From the NCBI RefSeq assembly GCF_001570605.1, contig NZ_BBXG01000001.1:434001-498000 (forward strand): a stretch of 64,000 bases of DNA, written 5' to 3'. Each line of letters starts with the position of its first letter. Position 1 is the first letter of the stretch. The DNA comes from Herbidospora cretacea (lineage in GTDB: Bacteria; Actinomycetota; Actinomycetes; Streptosporangiales; Streptosporangiaceae). Positions 26,511 through 34,711 of the stretch are shown here, piece after piece. Under the pieces are notes generated by a model. The model did not search any database. It worked only from the letters and a program-made list of their open reading frames with translations, and was not told where the DNA came from. The translations under genes were made by a program, and so were the position numbers.

Positions 26511-28387
26511 GACATCACCCGCGCCACGAACGCCGGCCCGTCGACGGGCAGCGAGACGGCGGCCCCGCCGACCGGAAACCCGTCACTCGCCCACCGCACG
26601 GGCGGTGTGAGCCCGGTCTGCGCCCGCAGCAACACCCGCTCCAGCCCGTCGTGCAACCCGAGCGCCACGAGGGGCGGCCGGCCCGCCACCTCGAACCGCA
26701 GCACCGCCGACCCCGGCACCTCCCGCACGACCGGCACCTCCCCGGCCGCCACCACCTGCCGCCAGAGCGGCTCGTCGTCCGGCACGGCCACCTCACCGCC
26801 CGCCGCCGATCCCGCCGCCTCGGCCTCGAGCCGCTGCCGGTGCGCCGCGGATACGGCGTCCTCCCAGGTCAGACCCGCTCCGATGAAACCGTCGCCGACC
26901 GCGAACACCGCCAGCAGACACCGCAACCGCGCCGTGTCGTGATCCGCCCCCCACCCGACGACCTCACGGTCCCCCACGAGCGCCCGCATGACGGAGAGGG
27001 GCCCCTGCGGATAGCCACCTTCGTCCAGTACCGAGATGACCCCCATGCGCGGATCCACCAGATCACGACAGAGCCCGAAAAACCGTTCCCGAACGCCCGC
27101 CTCACCCGAGACCCCGGACCCGCCAACCCCCGCCGCACCGGGGCGCTCCGAGCTCCCCTCGCCAGTACCAAAGCCCTCGCTGCCCGCCGACCTCCGCGAG
27201 GTGGAGACCGGTCCGGACACCTCTGCGTCCCTCCGCGAGGTGAGTGCTGGTCCCGGCATCTCCACGTCCCTTTGCCGACCGGGGGCCGGTTCGGACACCT
27301 CCACATCCCGCCGCGAGGCGGAGGTTGGTCCTGAAACCTCAGCTTCTCTCGGTGATGCGGGGGCGGGGGCTGATGCCGAAACCCCCACGTCTTTCCGCGA
27401 GGCGGGGATCGGTTGGGATGCCTGTGCGTCCTTCCGCGAAATGGGGGCCGGTTCCGCCACCTGCGCATCCCTTCGCGAGGCAGGGACCGGTCCGGATATC
27501 TGTGTGTCCCTCTGCGAGGCGGGATCTCGGCTGGACACTTCTGCCGGGTTCCAGCGCAGGCCCGCGAAACGGTGGATCGTGCTGTCCAGGGTGCGCAGAT
27601 CAACGCGGGTGAACGCCCGTCGCGCCGCCACGAGCCCTGTCACCGCCGCGAAGACCCCCAAGGCCACCTGGGACGCCACCACGCGGGGGACCGCGCCGCG
27701 CAACCAGTCGCCTCGTGTTCCCTCGCGGAGGGACAACCGCTTCCACCCGGTGGCCGCGTCGGTCTCGCCGGGCGGTCCCGCTGAGGTCAGCCAGGCCTCG
27801 TCGTCACGGATCAGCACCTGCGCCAGCACCACGTCGGCGGGGCAGGCGAGCGCCTCGGCCAGCAGTTCGTCCCGGGAGGTGCTGACCTGCACCAGGACGT
27901 CCTCGCCCGAGGTCACCACCTCGCGCCAGCCCACCGACCGGAGACACTCGACCAGCGCCGGGACCAGCGCCGGGACCAGCACCCCGGTGCCCGTCACGCG
28001 CAGGGCCGAGTTCCGCACCCGGGCGAACCGGCCCGGATGGCCGGCGAACGCGATCTCGGCCGCGTAGGTCTCCAGGTCCTCGGCGGACAGCCCGTGATCG
28101 GCGGCCCCGGTGTCGTCGACGACGAAGCGCAGTTCGGCCAGGCGTCCGACGAGGCCGGTGACCAGCTCGCGCTGGGTCGCGGGCAGGCCCGAGGTCAGTT
28201 CGCCCAGGGTCTGGGCTCCGTCGAGGCGTGGCGCCAGCCGTTCGAGCAGGGCCAGCGCGTGGGGTCCGCGCAGTGTCGCCGCCCCGTGATCCCCGTGAAC
28301 GTGAACCCCACCGGGGCACTCGACCCACCGCACGTCAGCGCGTAATCGGGGCCGAATCATCTCCATATTGAGTGGGAGCGCTCCCAT
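26507..28387 (-). CDS. Ocin_ThiF-like RiPP maturation protein with internal 13-residue repeats
   Basis: A 626-residue protein like the thiazole-bacteriocin maturation proteins (LazD role): the N-terminal ~290 residues are leader-binding/ThiF-like, and the C-terminal ~210 (from ERFFGLCRDLVDPRMG) are a degenerate cyclodehydratase partner domain. Between them, about residues 290-400 hold roughly eight copies of a 13-residue unit of the form SRRDAEVSGPVSA, probably a flexible linker. It is the first gene of the seven-gene thiopeptide operon. The ATG at 28387 overlaps a CebR-type operator and lies at the predicted transcription start, so translation could be leaderless. ATGs at 28366 and 28360 are alternatives. 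Confidence 0.78.
   Translation of the reverse strand: MGALPLNMEMIRPRLRADVRWVECPGGVHVHGDHGAATLRGPHALALLERLAPRLDGAQTLGELTSGLPATQRELVTGLVGRLAELRFVVDDTGAADHGLSAEDLETYAAEIAFAGHPGRFARVRNSALRVTGTGVLVPALVPALVECLRSVGWREVVTSGEDVLVQVSTSRDELLAEALACPADVVLAQVLIRDDEAWLTSAGPPGETDAATGWKRLSLREGTRGDWLRGAVPRVVASQVALGVFAAVTGLVAARRAFTRVDLRTLDSTIHRFAGLRWNPAEVSSRDPASQRDTQISGPVPASRRDAQVAEPAPISRKDAQASQPIPASRKDVGVSASAPAPASPREAEVSGPTSASRRDVEVSEPAPGRQRDVEMPGPALTSRRDAEVSGPVSTSRRSAGSEGFGTGEGSSERPGAAGVGGSGVSGEAGVRERFFGLCRDLVDPRMGVISVLDEGGYPQGPLSVMRALVGDREVVGWGADHDTARLRCLLAVFAVGDGFIGAGLTWEDAVSAAHRQRLEAEAAGSAAGGEVAVPDDEPLWRQVVAAGEVPVVREVPGSAVLRFEVAGRPPLVALGLHDGLERVLLRAQTGLTPPVRWASDGFPVGGAAVSLPVDGPAFVARVMS
27190..27520. repeat. 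39-bp tandem repeat inside the ThiF-like gene
   Basis: About eight imperfect 39-bp units, read on the plus strand as variants of tccctccgcgaggtg followed by ggtccggacacctctgc. Being a multiple of three, length changes keep the frame. They encode the 13-residue linker repeat and make all frames look repetitive here. Confidence 0.85.
28373..28386. promoter_or_regulatory. CebR-type operator (LacI-family box) at start of thiopeptide operon
   Basis: TGGGAGCGCTCCCA, a perfect 14-bp palindrome. This is the published consensus box of CebR, the Streptomyces LacI-family repressor released by cello-oligosaccharides. It lies directly downstream of the predicted -10 element and overlaps the first codons of the operon, an ideal place for repression. 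No LacI-family gene is present in the window. Confidence 0.8.
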
Positions 28388-28829
28388 ATGCTCAGAATAC
28401 CGCCGACCGAATTACCTCACAAGGCCCTTGTTTCAGTTTATGACAATCTCGCCGACTGCGGGTGATCTGCTCTAACGTCTGACGTGGCCTTTTCCGGCGA
28501 AACGCCACCTCTTCATCCGCCCGAGGAAATGGCCTATCCGAAATTGGCGCGAATAGGAATTGACAAAGCCGGTCCCGCTCGTTACCGCTCCAGCTCTGGA
28601 AACCCATTCACCGCGCGAGCTGCCGAGGCCGCTGATCGCCTATTCGAAGGGCCACCCTGACGTGGGGATCGGATCGCGAACGATGAAGCACGGGTGGATC
28701 CCCGCCACCCAGTCGACGGACAACCGGGCCCGGAGGCGTCGACGAGCGCCATCAGGTCATGACGCCGATTCTCGCGCTTCCCCGGGGGCCGATCGCCACC
28801 GCATCGTGTCGTCCCAGATGATGGGGTTC
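28388..28829. other. 442-bp divergent intergenic region, thiopeptide operon / acetylxylan esterase
   Basis: This stretch is less GC-rich than its surroundings and has no supported gene. It carries the minus-strand promoter described separately. For the plus strand there is a perfect TTGACA (28560-28565) followed, after 17 bp, by a poor TACCGC. A near-palindrome (cctatccg ... cgaatagg, about 28533-28557) is just upstream. The frame of the esterase is open back to 28560, but the encoded extension is low-complexity and basic and probably not translated. Confidence 0.5.
28394..28422 (-). promoter_or_regulatory. Predicted sigma70-type promoter of thiopeptide operon
   Basis: Read on the minus strand: -35 TTGTGA (28417-28422), 17-bp spacer, -10 TATTCT (28394-28399). 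Transcription would begin near the ATG at 28387, so the operator at 28373-28386 would cover the first transcribed bases. Each hexamer matches four of six consensus bases. Confidence 0.5.
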
Positions 28830-29795
28830 ATGCCCTTCTCTGATCTCCCGTTGCCCCAGGTGCGCCACTACACCTCCACCGTCCCCGAGCCCGACGACTT
28901 CGACGACTTCTGGGCCGCGACGCTCTCCGAGACCCGCTCCCACGAGCTCGCCCCCGTCTTCTCTCCCGTCGTCACCGGGCTGACCACGGTCGACGTCTAC
29001 GACGTGGTGTTCCAGGGGTGGGCCGGGCAGCCGGTCCGTGCGTGGTTCCTCGTTCCGGCAGGCGCCGAGGCGCCGCTTCCGTGTGTGGTGCAGTACCAGG
29101 GGTACGGCGGCGGCCGGGGGCTGCCGCACCAGTGGCTCTACTGGCCGAGCGCCGGCTACGCCCTCCTCGTCATGGACACCCGCGGCCAGGGGAGCGGCTG
29201 GTCGCTCGGCGACACCCCCGACCCCGAGGGCTCGGGACCGGCCCACCCGGGGTACATGACCCGGGGCATCGGCGACCCGGCGACCTACTACTACCGGCGC
29301 GTGTTCAGCGACGCGGTCAGGGCGGTCGAGACGGTGCGGCAGCATCCGCTCGTCGACCCGGCCAAGGTCGCGGTCAAGGGCGCCAGCCAGGGCGGCGGGA
29401 TCACCCTCGCGGTGGCGGGGCTGCTCCCCGACGTGGTGGCGGCCATGCCGGACGTGCCGTTCCTGTGCGACTTCCCGAGGTCGATCCGGGTGACGCCGAA
29501 GGACCCGTACACGGAGATCGCCCGCTACCTGAAGGTCCACCGCGCCGAGGTCGCGACGGTCGAGCGGACGCTGTCCTACTTCGACGGCGTCGCCTTCGCC
29601 AGGCGTGCCGCCGCCCCGGCGCTGTTCTCGGTCGGGCTGATGGACGAGATCTGCCTCCCCTCGACCGTCTACGGCGCCTACAACGCCTACGCCGGCGCGG
29701 CCAAGCACATGGAGGAGTACGAGTTCAACAACCACGAAGGCGGCGACGAGGCGCACCTGCCGGTGCAGTTGGCCTGGCTGAAGTCCTGGGCGTAG
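28830..29795 (+). CDS. Acetylxylan esterase / cephalosporin-C deacetylase family (CE7)
   Basis: A 321-residue alpha/beta hydrolase of carbohydrate esterase family 7. These deacetylate xylo-oligosaccharides and related small esters, and are usually cytoplasmic hexamers. Family features are DLPLPQVRHYTSTVPEPDDFDDFW at the start, PCVVQYQGYGGGRG, VMDTRGQG, the nucleophile elbow KGASQGGGITLA, the catalytic Asp in VGLMDEICLPST and the catalytic His in FNNHEGG. I chose the ATG at 28830 by family length; ATGs at 28818 and 28821 are equally possible. No signal peptide. Its substrate link to plant biomass fits the CebR-type box in the shared intergenic region. Confidence 0.9.
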   Translation: MPFSDLPLPQVRHYTSTVPEPDDFDDFWAATLSETRSHELAPVFSPVVTGLTTVDVYDVVFQGWAGQPVRAWFLVPAGAEAPLPCVVQYQGYGGGRGLPHQWLYWPSAGYALLVMDTRGQGSGWSLGDTPDPEGSGPAHPGYMTRGIGDPATYYYRRVFSDAVRAVETVRQHPLVDPAKVAVKGASQGGGITLAVAGLLPDVVAAMPDVPFLCDFPRSIRVTPKDPYTEIARYLKVHRAEVATVERTLSYFDGVAFARRAAAPALFSVGLMDEICLPSTVYGAYNAYAGAAKHMEEYEFNNHEGGDEAHLPVQLAWLKSWA

Positions 29796-30416
29796 TCAGC
29801 CCAGCAGCGCCGCCGTCTCGGCGGAGACGGGCGTGGCCAGCACCGACGCCACGACGTCGATCACGTGGCTGGTGAACAGGCGCTCGTCCCTTCCCTCGCT
29901 GGTCTCGGCCCGCCGGGCCAGTTCGCTGTACGTCATCCGGATCGCCGTGAGCCGCCGGTGCAGGCGGGTCACGGCGATCTCGGGCAGCAGCGGCCCGACC
30001 ATCTCCCGCCACCGGTTGACGCTGGTCGGCTGCGCCGTCGAGGCCCGCAGCGCCGAGGGCGACGCCCGGCGGACCACCTGGTCGAGCAGGCGCAGATACC
30101 GCCGCCCCTCCACGTCGGCGAGCTTGGCGGCCAGCGGCCGGACGAACGCCCCCGCCAGCGCCCGCAGCGGCTCGGCGGGCGGAGCGGCCTCGAAGGCGTC
30201 GAGGAGCGCGTGGCGGGCGTACTCGACCGGCGGATCGTGCCGGGCGAGCACCGCGCGGAGCAGGCCGTCGCGGTCGCCGAAGTGATACTGCAGCGCCGAG
30301 GCGTTCCGCTGCCCCGCGGCGGCGTTGATCTCCCGGAGCGAGACCGCGTCGACGCCCCGGTCGGCGAACAGCTCCTCGGCGGCCAGGACCAGCCGCAGAC
30401 GTCCATCGGCCGCCAC
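29796..30416 (-). CDS. TetR family transcriptional regulator
   Basis: A 206-residue regulator starting with GTG preceded by GAGGGAG at about 6 nt. The N-terminal HTH is LVLAAEELFADRGVDAVSLREINAAAGQRNASALQYHFGDRDGLL, the version with ALQYHF instead of ALYYHF seen in regulators of fatty-acid and steroid catabolism. It is divergent from an acyl-CoA dehydrogenase gene with only 49 AT-rich bp between the starts, so it most likely represses that operon with an acyl-CoA-like inducer. Its stop directly abuts the esterase stop. Confidence 0.9.
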   Translation of the reverse strand: MAADGRLRLVLAAEELFADRGVDAVSLREINAAAGQRNASALQYHFGDRDGLLRAVLARHDPPVEYARHALLDAFEAAPPAEPLRALAGAFVRPLAAKLADVEGRRYLRLLDQVVRRASPSALRASTAQPTSVNRWREMVGPLLPEIAVTRLHRRLTAIRMTYSELARRAETSEGRDERLFTSHVIDVVASVLATPVSAETAALLG

Positions 30417-30465
30417 GGAATCTCCCTCTGTTAAAAGTTAAGGCGTTCGCATTAATATTACGCGT

Positions 30466-31683
30466 ATGGCCATCGACTTCACGCTCGATCCCGAGCACGA
30501 GGAGATCCGCCGCCGGGTCCGCGCGTTCGTCCAGGACGTCGTCGTCCCGGCGAAGACCGAGGGCCTGTCCCGCGACGACTACCTCCGCACGATCTTCGCC
30601 CTGCGCGAGAAGGCCAAGGCCGAAGGGCTCTGGCTGCCCCACATGCCCAAGGAGGTCGGCGGCATGGGCCTCGGCCACGTCGCGCTGGCCATGGTCCAGT
30701 CGGAGGCGGCCAAGACGCGGCTCGGCCCGTGGGTGCTCAACTGCCAGGCCCCCGACGAGGGCAACATGCACACGCTGCACCACTGGGCCGACGAGGCGCA
30801 GAAGGAGAAGTACCTCACGCCGCTGCTCCAGGGCCGGGTCATGTCGTGCTTCGCGATGACCGAGCCCGAGGTGGCCGGCTCCGACCCGACGCTGATCCGG
30901 ACGACCGCCGTCCAGGACGGCGACGAATGGGTGGTCAACGGCCACAAGTGGTTCATCTCCAACGCCCGCCGGGCGAACTTCGCGATCCTCATCGCCCGCA
31001 CCGAACCCGACGTCCCGGAAGGACAGCGCGGCGCGACCACGGCCTTCCTCGTCGACATCCCCTCTCCGGGCTGGACGGACGTGCGGGAGGTCGAGACGAT
31101 GCACGGCTCGACCGGCCACAGCGAGATCGTGATCGAGGACCTGCGCCTTCCATCGAGCCAGATCCTCGGCGGCCGGGGCAACGGCCATCGCCTGGGCCAG
31201 TACCGCCTCGGTCCCGCCCGGCTGGCCCACTGCATGCGCTGGATCTCCCAGGCCGAGACGGCGCTCGACATGATGGTCGACCGGGCCCTCAACCGCTACA
31301 GCCACGGCTCGCTGCTGGCCGACAAACAGGGCATCCAGTGGCTGATCGCCGACTCGGCGATGGAGCTCTACCAGTGCAAGCTCATGGTCCTGCACGCCGC
31401 CTCGAAGATCGACAAAGGCGACGACTTCCGCACCGAGGTCTCCATGGCCAAGCACTTCGTCGCGGGCAGTCTGAACCGCATCGTCGACCGGGCCATCCAG
31501 GTCCACGGCGCGCTGGGCTACTCGACCGACACCCCGCTCGCGAGCATGTTCCAGCACGCCCGCTGGGCCAGGTTCGCCGACGGCGCCGACGAGATCCACC
31601 AGATGCGCATCGCCGAACGCACCATCGCCGCCTATCGTGACACCGGCTCCACCAGGGCCGCGACCGGAGGACTGCCGCTGTGA
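30466..31683 (+). CDS. Acyl-CoA dehydrogenase
   Basis: A 405-residue flavoenzyme that oxidises an acyl-CoA at the alpha-beta bond. Visible regions are the FAD/substrate motif CFAMTEPEVAGSDPTLIRTTA, WFISNARRANFAILIARTE, and the C-terminal QVHGALGYSTDTPLASMFQHARWARFADGADEIHQMRIAERTI. The last part has EIH at the position where many family members carry a catalytic Glu neighbourhood. It resembles the phosphotransferase-associated ACAD10/11-like group. It is first in a two-gene operon with the SDR (GTGA overlap) under the divergent TetR regulator. Substrate chain length is not predictable. Confidence 0.92.
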   Translation: MAIDFTLDPEHEEIRRRVRAFVQDVVVPAKTEGLSRDDYLRTIFALREKAKAEGLWLPHMPKEVGGMGLGHVALAMVQSEAAKTRLGPWVLNCQAPDEGNMHTLHHWADEAQKEKYLTPLLQGRVMSCFAMTEPEVAGSDPTLIRTTAVQDGDEWVVNGHKWFISNARRANFAILIARTEPDVPEGQRGATTAFLVDIPSPGWTDVREVETMHGSTGHSEIVIEDLRLPSSQILGGRGNGHRLGQYRLGPARLAHCMRWISQAETALDMMVDRALNRYSHGSLLADKQGIQWLIADSAMELYQCKLMVLHAASKIDKGDDFRTEVSMAKHFVAGSLNRIVDRAIQVHGALGYSTDTPLASMFQHARWARFADGADEIHQMRIAERTIAAYRDTGSTRAATGGLPL

Positions 31684-32381
31684 GGATCGCTTTGGTCACC
31701 GGAGGAAGCAGCGGCATCGGCGCCGGCGTCGCCCGCCGCCTGCGGGAGTCGGGCACGACCGTCGTCGTCGCGGACGTCGCCGAGCCCGCCGACGTCCACT
31801 GCGACGTCTCCCGCCTGGAGGACAACCTCAGGGCCGTCGACCACGTGATGGACCGCCACGGCCGCCTCGACCTGGTCTTCCTCAACGCGGGCGTGGCCTC
31901 CGGCTGCGGGGTCGGCGACGACTTCGACCCGGCCCTCTACCGCCGCGCGATGGGCGTCAACCTCGACGGCGTCGTCTTCGGCGTGCACGCCGCCCTCCCC
32001 GCCCTGAAGGCCTCCGGCGGCGGCACCATCGTCGCGACCGCCTCGATGGCCGGCATCGTCGGCATCCCCGTCGACCCGATCTACGCCGCGAACAAGCACG
32101 CCGTCGTCGGCCTGGTCCGCTCGCTCGGCGTGTCCCTGGAACCCGACAACATCAGGGTCCAGGCCCTCTGCCCGTCCTTCGCCGACACCGCGATCCTGGG
32201 CGACAGCCGCGTGATGCTCGAAGCCGAGGGCTTCCCGATCATGGAGGTCGCCGACGTCGTCGACGCCTTCGAGAAACTCCTCGCCGGCGAGGGCACCGGC
32301 GAGTGCTGGTTCGTCGTCTCCGGCCGCGAGAGCGAACCCTTCACCTTCCGCCGCGCCCCGGGGCCACGTCAAAAGCCATGA
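31680..32381 (+). CDS. Short-chain dehydrogenase/reductase
   Basis: A 233-residue classical SDR. It has the NAD(P)-binding TGxxxGIG (VTGGSSGIGAGVARRL), the NAG motif (FLNAGVA), catalytic Ser (ATASMAG) and the YxxxK pair (PIYAANKHAVVGLVRSL). It starts with GTG overlapping the acyl-CoA dehydrogenase stop, with GGAGG 9-10 nt upstream. Together they could carry out dehydrogenation and a later hydroxyacyl or alcohol oxidation in a catabolic route. Confidence 0.92.
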   Translation: MRIALVTGGSSGIGAGVARRLRESGTTVVVADVAEPADVHCDVSRLEDNLRAVDHVMDRHGRLDLVFLNAGVASGCGVGDDFDPALYRRAMGVNLDGVVFGVHAALPALKASGGGTIVATASMAGIVGIPVDPIYAANKHAVVGLVRSLGVSLEPDNIRVQALCPSFADTAILGDSRVMLEAEGFPIMEVADVVDAFEKLLAGEGTGECWFVVSGRESEPFTFRRAPGPRQKP

Positions 32382-32550
32382 GCTTCTTCCGTTACGGCTC
32401 ACGCCTACCCCGGCCCCGGCCGCCGTCTCCGGCGAGCACCGTATCCGGCGCTCACCACCCGCTCCCGCCTCTCCCCGTCACGGGGTGATCCCTCGGTATG
32501 CCCCGGAAAACCATGTGCGCCGGTTCGTGGGGGTTCGTTAGGGTGCGGGC

Positions 32551-33714
32551 ATGACCTGGCGACATTGATCCACACCTGAGTCCCGTTTCGCCCGGCGTCT
32601 CTACGCCCTGGCGTTCTTCGAGGAGTTCGTCCTCCTCTATCCCGTCTACGCGCTCCTCTTCGCCGACCACGGGCTCTCCGCGGGCCAGATCTCGACGCTG
32701 TTCGTCATCTGGTCGCTGACGTCGTTCCTGCTGGAGATCCCCTCCGGCGCGTGGGCCGACGCCTTCTCGCGCCGCCGCCTGCTGGTGCTGTCGCCCCTGC
32801 TCACCGCGGCGGGCTTCGGGCTGTGGACGTTCCTGCCGGGCTACTGGTCGTTCGTGGCCGGGTTCGTGCTCTGGGGCGTCGCGACCGCGATCAGCTCGGG
32901 CACGTCGGAAGCCCTGGTGTACGAGGAACTCGCCCGCCTCGACGCCTCCGGCGCCTACCCCCGGATCACCGGCCGCGCCGAGGCCGTCGGCACCACCGCC
33001 ATGATGATCGCCAGCGCCGTCGCGGGCCCCGCCATGGCGTTCGGCGGCTACCAGGCGGTCGGCGTCGCCTCCATGGCCACCCTCGTGGCCGCCGCCCTGA
33101 TCGCCCGCACCCTCCCCGAGACCCGCGAGCAGCCCGAGGAGGCCGACGGCTACCTCGACGTGCTCAGAGCCGGGTTCCGCGAGGTCAGCAGGTCGAAGAC
33201 GCTGCTGCGGCGGCTGGCGCTGGTCTCGGCGGTGACCGGGCTGTCGGCGTTTGACGAGTATCTGCCGCTGCTCGCCCAGGGCACCGGCGTCGGCGACGAG
33301 GCGGTGCCGCCGCTGATGGTCCTGGTCTCGGCCGGGTTCGCGATCGGCGGGTTCCTGGCCGGGCGCGGGCTGCGCTGGGCCGGTCCGATCACCTGCGCGG
33401 GCGGCCTGGCGCTGATCGCGGGAGCGGCCGTCCGGAGCCCATGGGGGTTCGTGCTGGTCGCCGCCGCGTTCGGGGCGATCCAGTGGGCCATCGCGGCGGC
33501 CGACGCCCGCCTCCAGGACGGGCTGTCGGACCGCTCACGCGCGACCGTGACCTCGATGTCGGGCCTGGGCACCGAGGTCATGGCGGTCCTGACCTTCGCC
33601 TTCTACGGCCTCGGGTCGGAGCTGGCCCCGTCGTGGGTGCTGTTCGCGGCGCTCGCGGCGCCGTACACGATCATCGGGGCCTTTCAGGGCCGCAGCGCCG
33701 AGAAGAGCACCTGA
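32551..33714 (+). CDS. MFS transporter with in-frame stop just after its apparent start
   Basis: From 32569 the frame encodes a nearly complete major facilitator (ARRLYALAFFEEFVLLYPVYALLFADHGLSAGQISTLFVIWSLTSFLLEIPSGAWADAFSRRR), with the loop 2-3 GxxxDxxxRR-like motif and about 12 membrane segments to residue ~380. The only well-placed ATG (32551) reads ATGACCTGGCGACAT and then TGA (32566-32568). No ATG, GTG or TTG follows in frame until GTG 32785, which would delete the first two to three helices. Either a nonsense mutation has disabled the gene, or initiation uses an unusual codon such as CTG. The substrate is unknown. Confidence 0.65.
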
Positions 33715-34190
33715 TCGTGCCACGCGCCCTCCCGCCACTGCGCCCGGCGCAGCACCCCCTCGCGGACGAACCCGGCCTTCTCCAGCGCCCGCTGCTCGGC
33801 CACGTTCTCGGCGTCGGTGAACGACTGGATCCGCTCGGCGCGGGTGTGCGCGAACAGGTAGGCGGCGAGCTGGACCTGCGCCTGCGTGCCGATGCCCTTG
33901 CCGCGATAGCCGGAGAACACGCAGATCCCCGTCGACCAGCACCAGGAGGTCAGATCGGGCCCCCACGAGTTCATCCACCACGTCACCCACCCGACCACGA
34001 CCCCGTCGCCCTCGATCGTGAGCCGCCCCGAGTCGGGACTGAGGAACCCGTTCTCGGCGAACTCCCGGAGGAACGGCTGCGGCGAGCGGTGCCCGAACCA
34101 CTGGTACTGGCCGGTGCCCTCCCGATCGGAGCGTTCCCGCTCGAAGAGATCGAGATCCTTGGCCCGGACCGGGCGAAGTGTGACCTCCAT
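33684..34190 (-). CDS. GNAT family N-acetyltransferase (RimJ/RimL-like)
   Basis: A 168-residue acetyltransferase from the ATG at 34190, with AGGAG 5 nt upstream. Motif A is SGYRGKGIGTQAQVQLAAYLFAHT and the C-terminal SFTDAENVAEQRALEKAGFVREGVLRRAQWREGAWHDQVLFSAL is the typical RimJ/RimL signature. It probably acetylates a protein N-terminus or small amine; the substrate is unknown. Its 3' end overlaps the end of the convergent MFS gene by 31 bp. Confidence 0.88.
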   Translation of the reverse strand: MEVTLRPVRAKDLDLFERERSDREGTGQYQWFGHRSPQPFLREFAENGFLSPDSGRLTIEGDGVVVGWVTWWMNSWGPDLTSWCWSTGICVFSGYRGKGIGTQAQVQLAAYLFAHTRAERIQSFTDAENVAEQRALEKAGFVREGVLRRAQWREGAWHDQVLFSALRP

Positions 34191-34284
34191 GGGGACTCCT
34201 TTCATGCGGGTATGACGCAATCTTCCTCTTATCGGGCCCGGGTTAGGGTGGAATCCTGCCCGCCATCGAACCGGAGGGGGCCAC

Positions 34285-34650
34285 ATGTTCGAGGACACCC
34301 GGGCTTTCAGCGGGTTCTCCGTCGTCGACATCGGCGCCGCCAGGAAGTTCTACGAGGAGACCCTCGGCCTGCGCGTCTCGGAGAGCAACGGGATGCTCCG
34401 CCTGCACATCGCCGGCGGCCACGACATCCTCGTCTACCCGAAGCCCAACCACGTCCCGGCCGAGTTCACCGTGCTGAACTTCCCGGTGCCGGACATCGAG
34501 GCGGCCGTCGACGAACTCCGCGAGCGGGGCGTGGAGTTCCTCGTGTACGGCGGCACCGACGAGAAGGGCATCTACCGCCAGAACGGCCCATTGATCGCCT
34601 GGTTCACCGACCCGGCCGGGAACGTCCTGTCGGTGCTCCAGGACGGCTGA
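34285..34650 (+). CDS. VOC/glyoxalase family protein
   Basis: A 121-residue single-domain vicinal-oxygen-chelate protein. The two beta-alpha-beta modules are [26 protein letters not shown] and [24 protein letters not shown], ending [15 protein letters not shown]. Metal or ligand roles are unclear. It could be a glyoxalase-like enzyme or a drug-binding immunity protein such as bleomycin-resistance types. It has a strong GGAGGGGG site upstream of the ATG. Confidence 0.87.
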   Translation: MFEDTRAFSGFSVVDIGAARKFYEETLGLRVSESNGMLRLHIAGGHDILVYPKPNHVPAEFTVLNFPVPDIEAAVDELRERGVEFLVYGGTDEKGIYRQNGPLIAWFTDPAGNVLSVLQDG

Positions 34651-34711
34651 GGCCCGGAAAGATTCGTACGGAAACGGAAACCCCCGGTCCACCGGCCCCA
34701 CTCTGGCAGGG

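Noticed and set aside
27190-27520. Possible CRISPR array
   Set aside because: The repeats are contiguous imperfect 39-bp units without unique spacers, lie inside a coding frame and keep that frame.
28392-28607. A 71-residue minus-strand frame upstream of the thiopeptide operon
   Set aside because: It overlaps the predicted promoter, has a weak start context, and its basic low-complexity sequence matches nothing recognisable.
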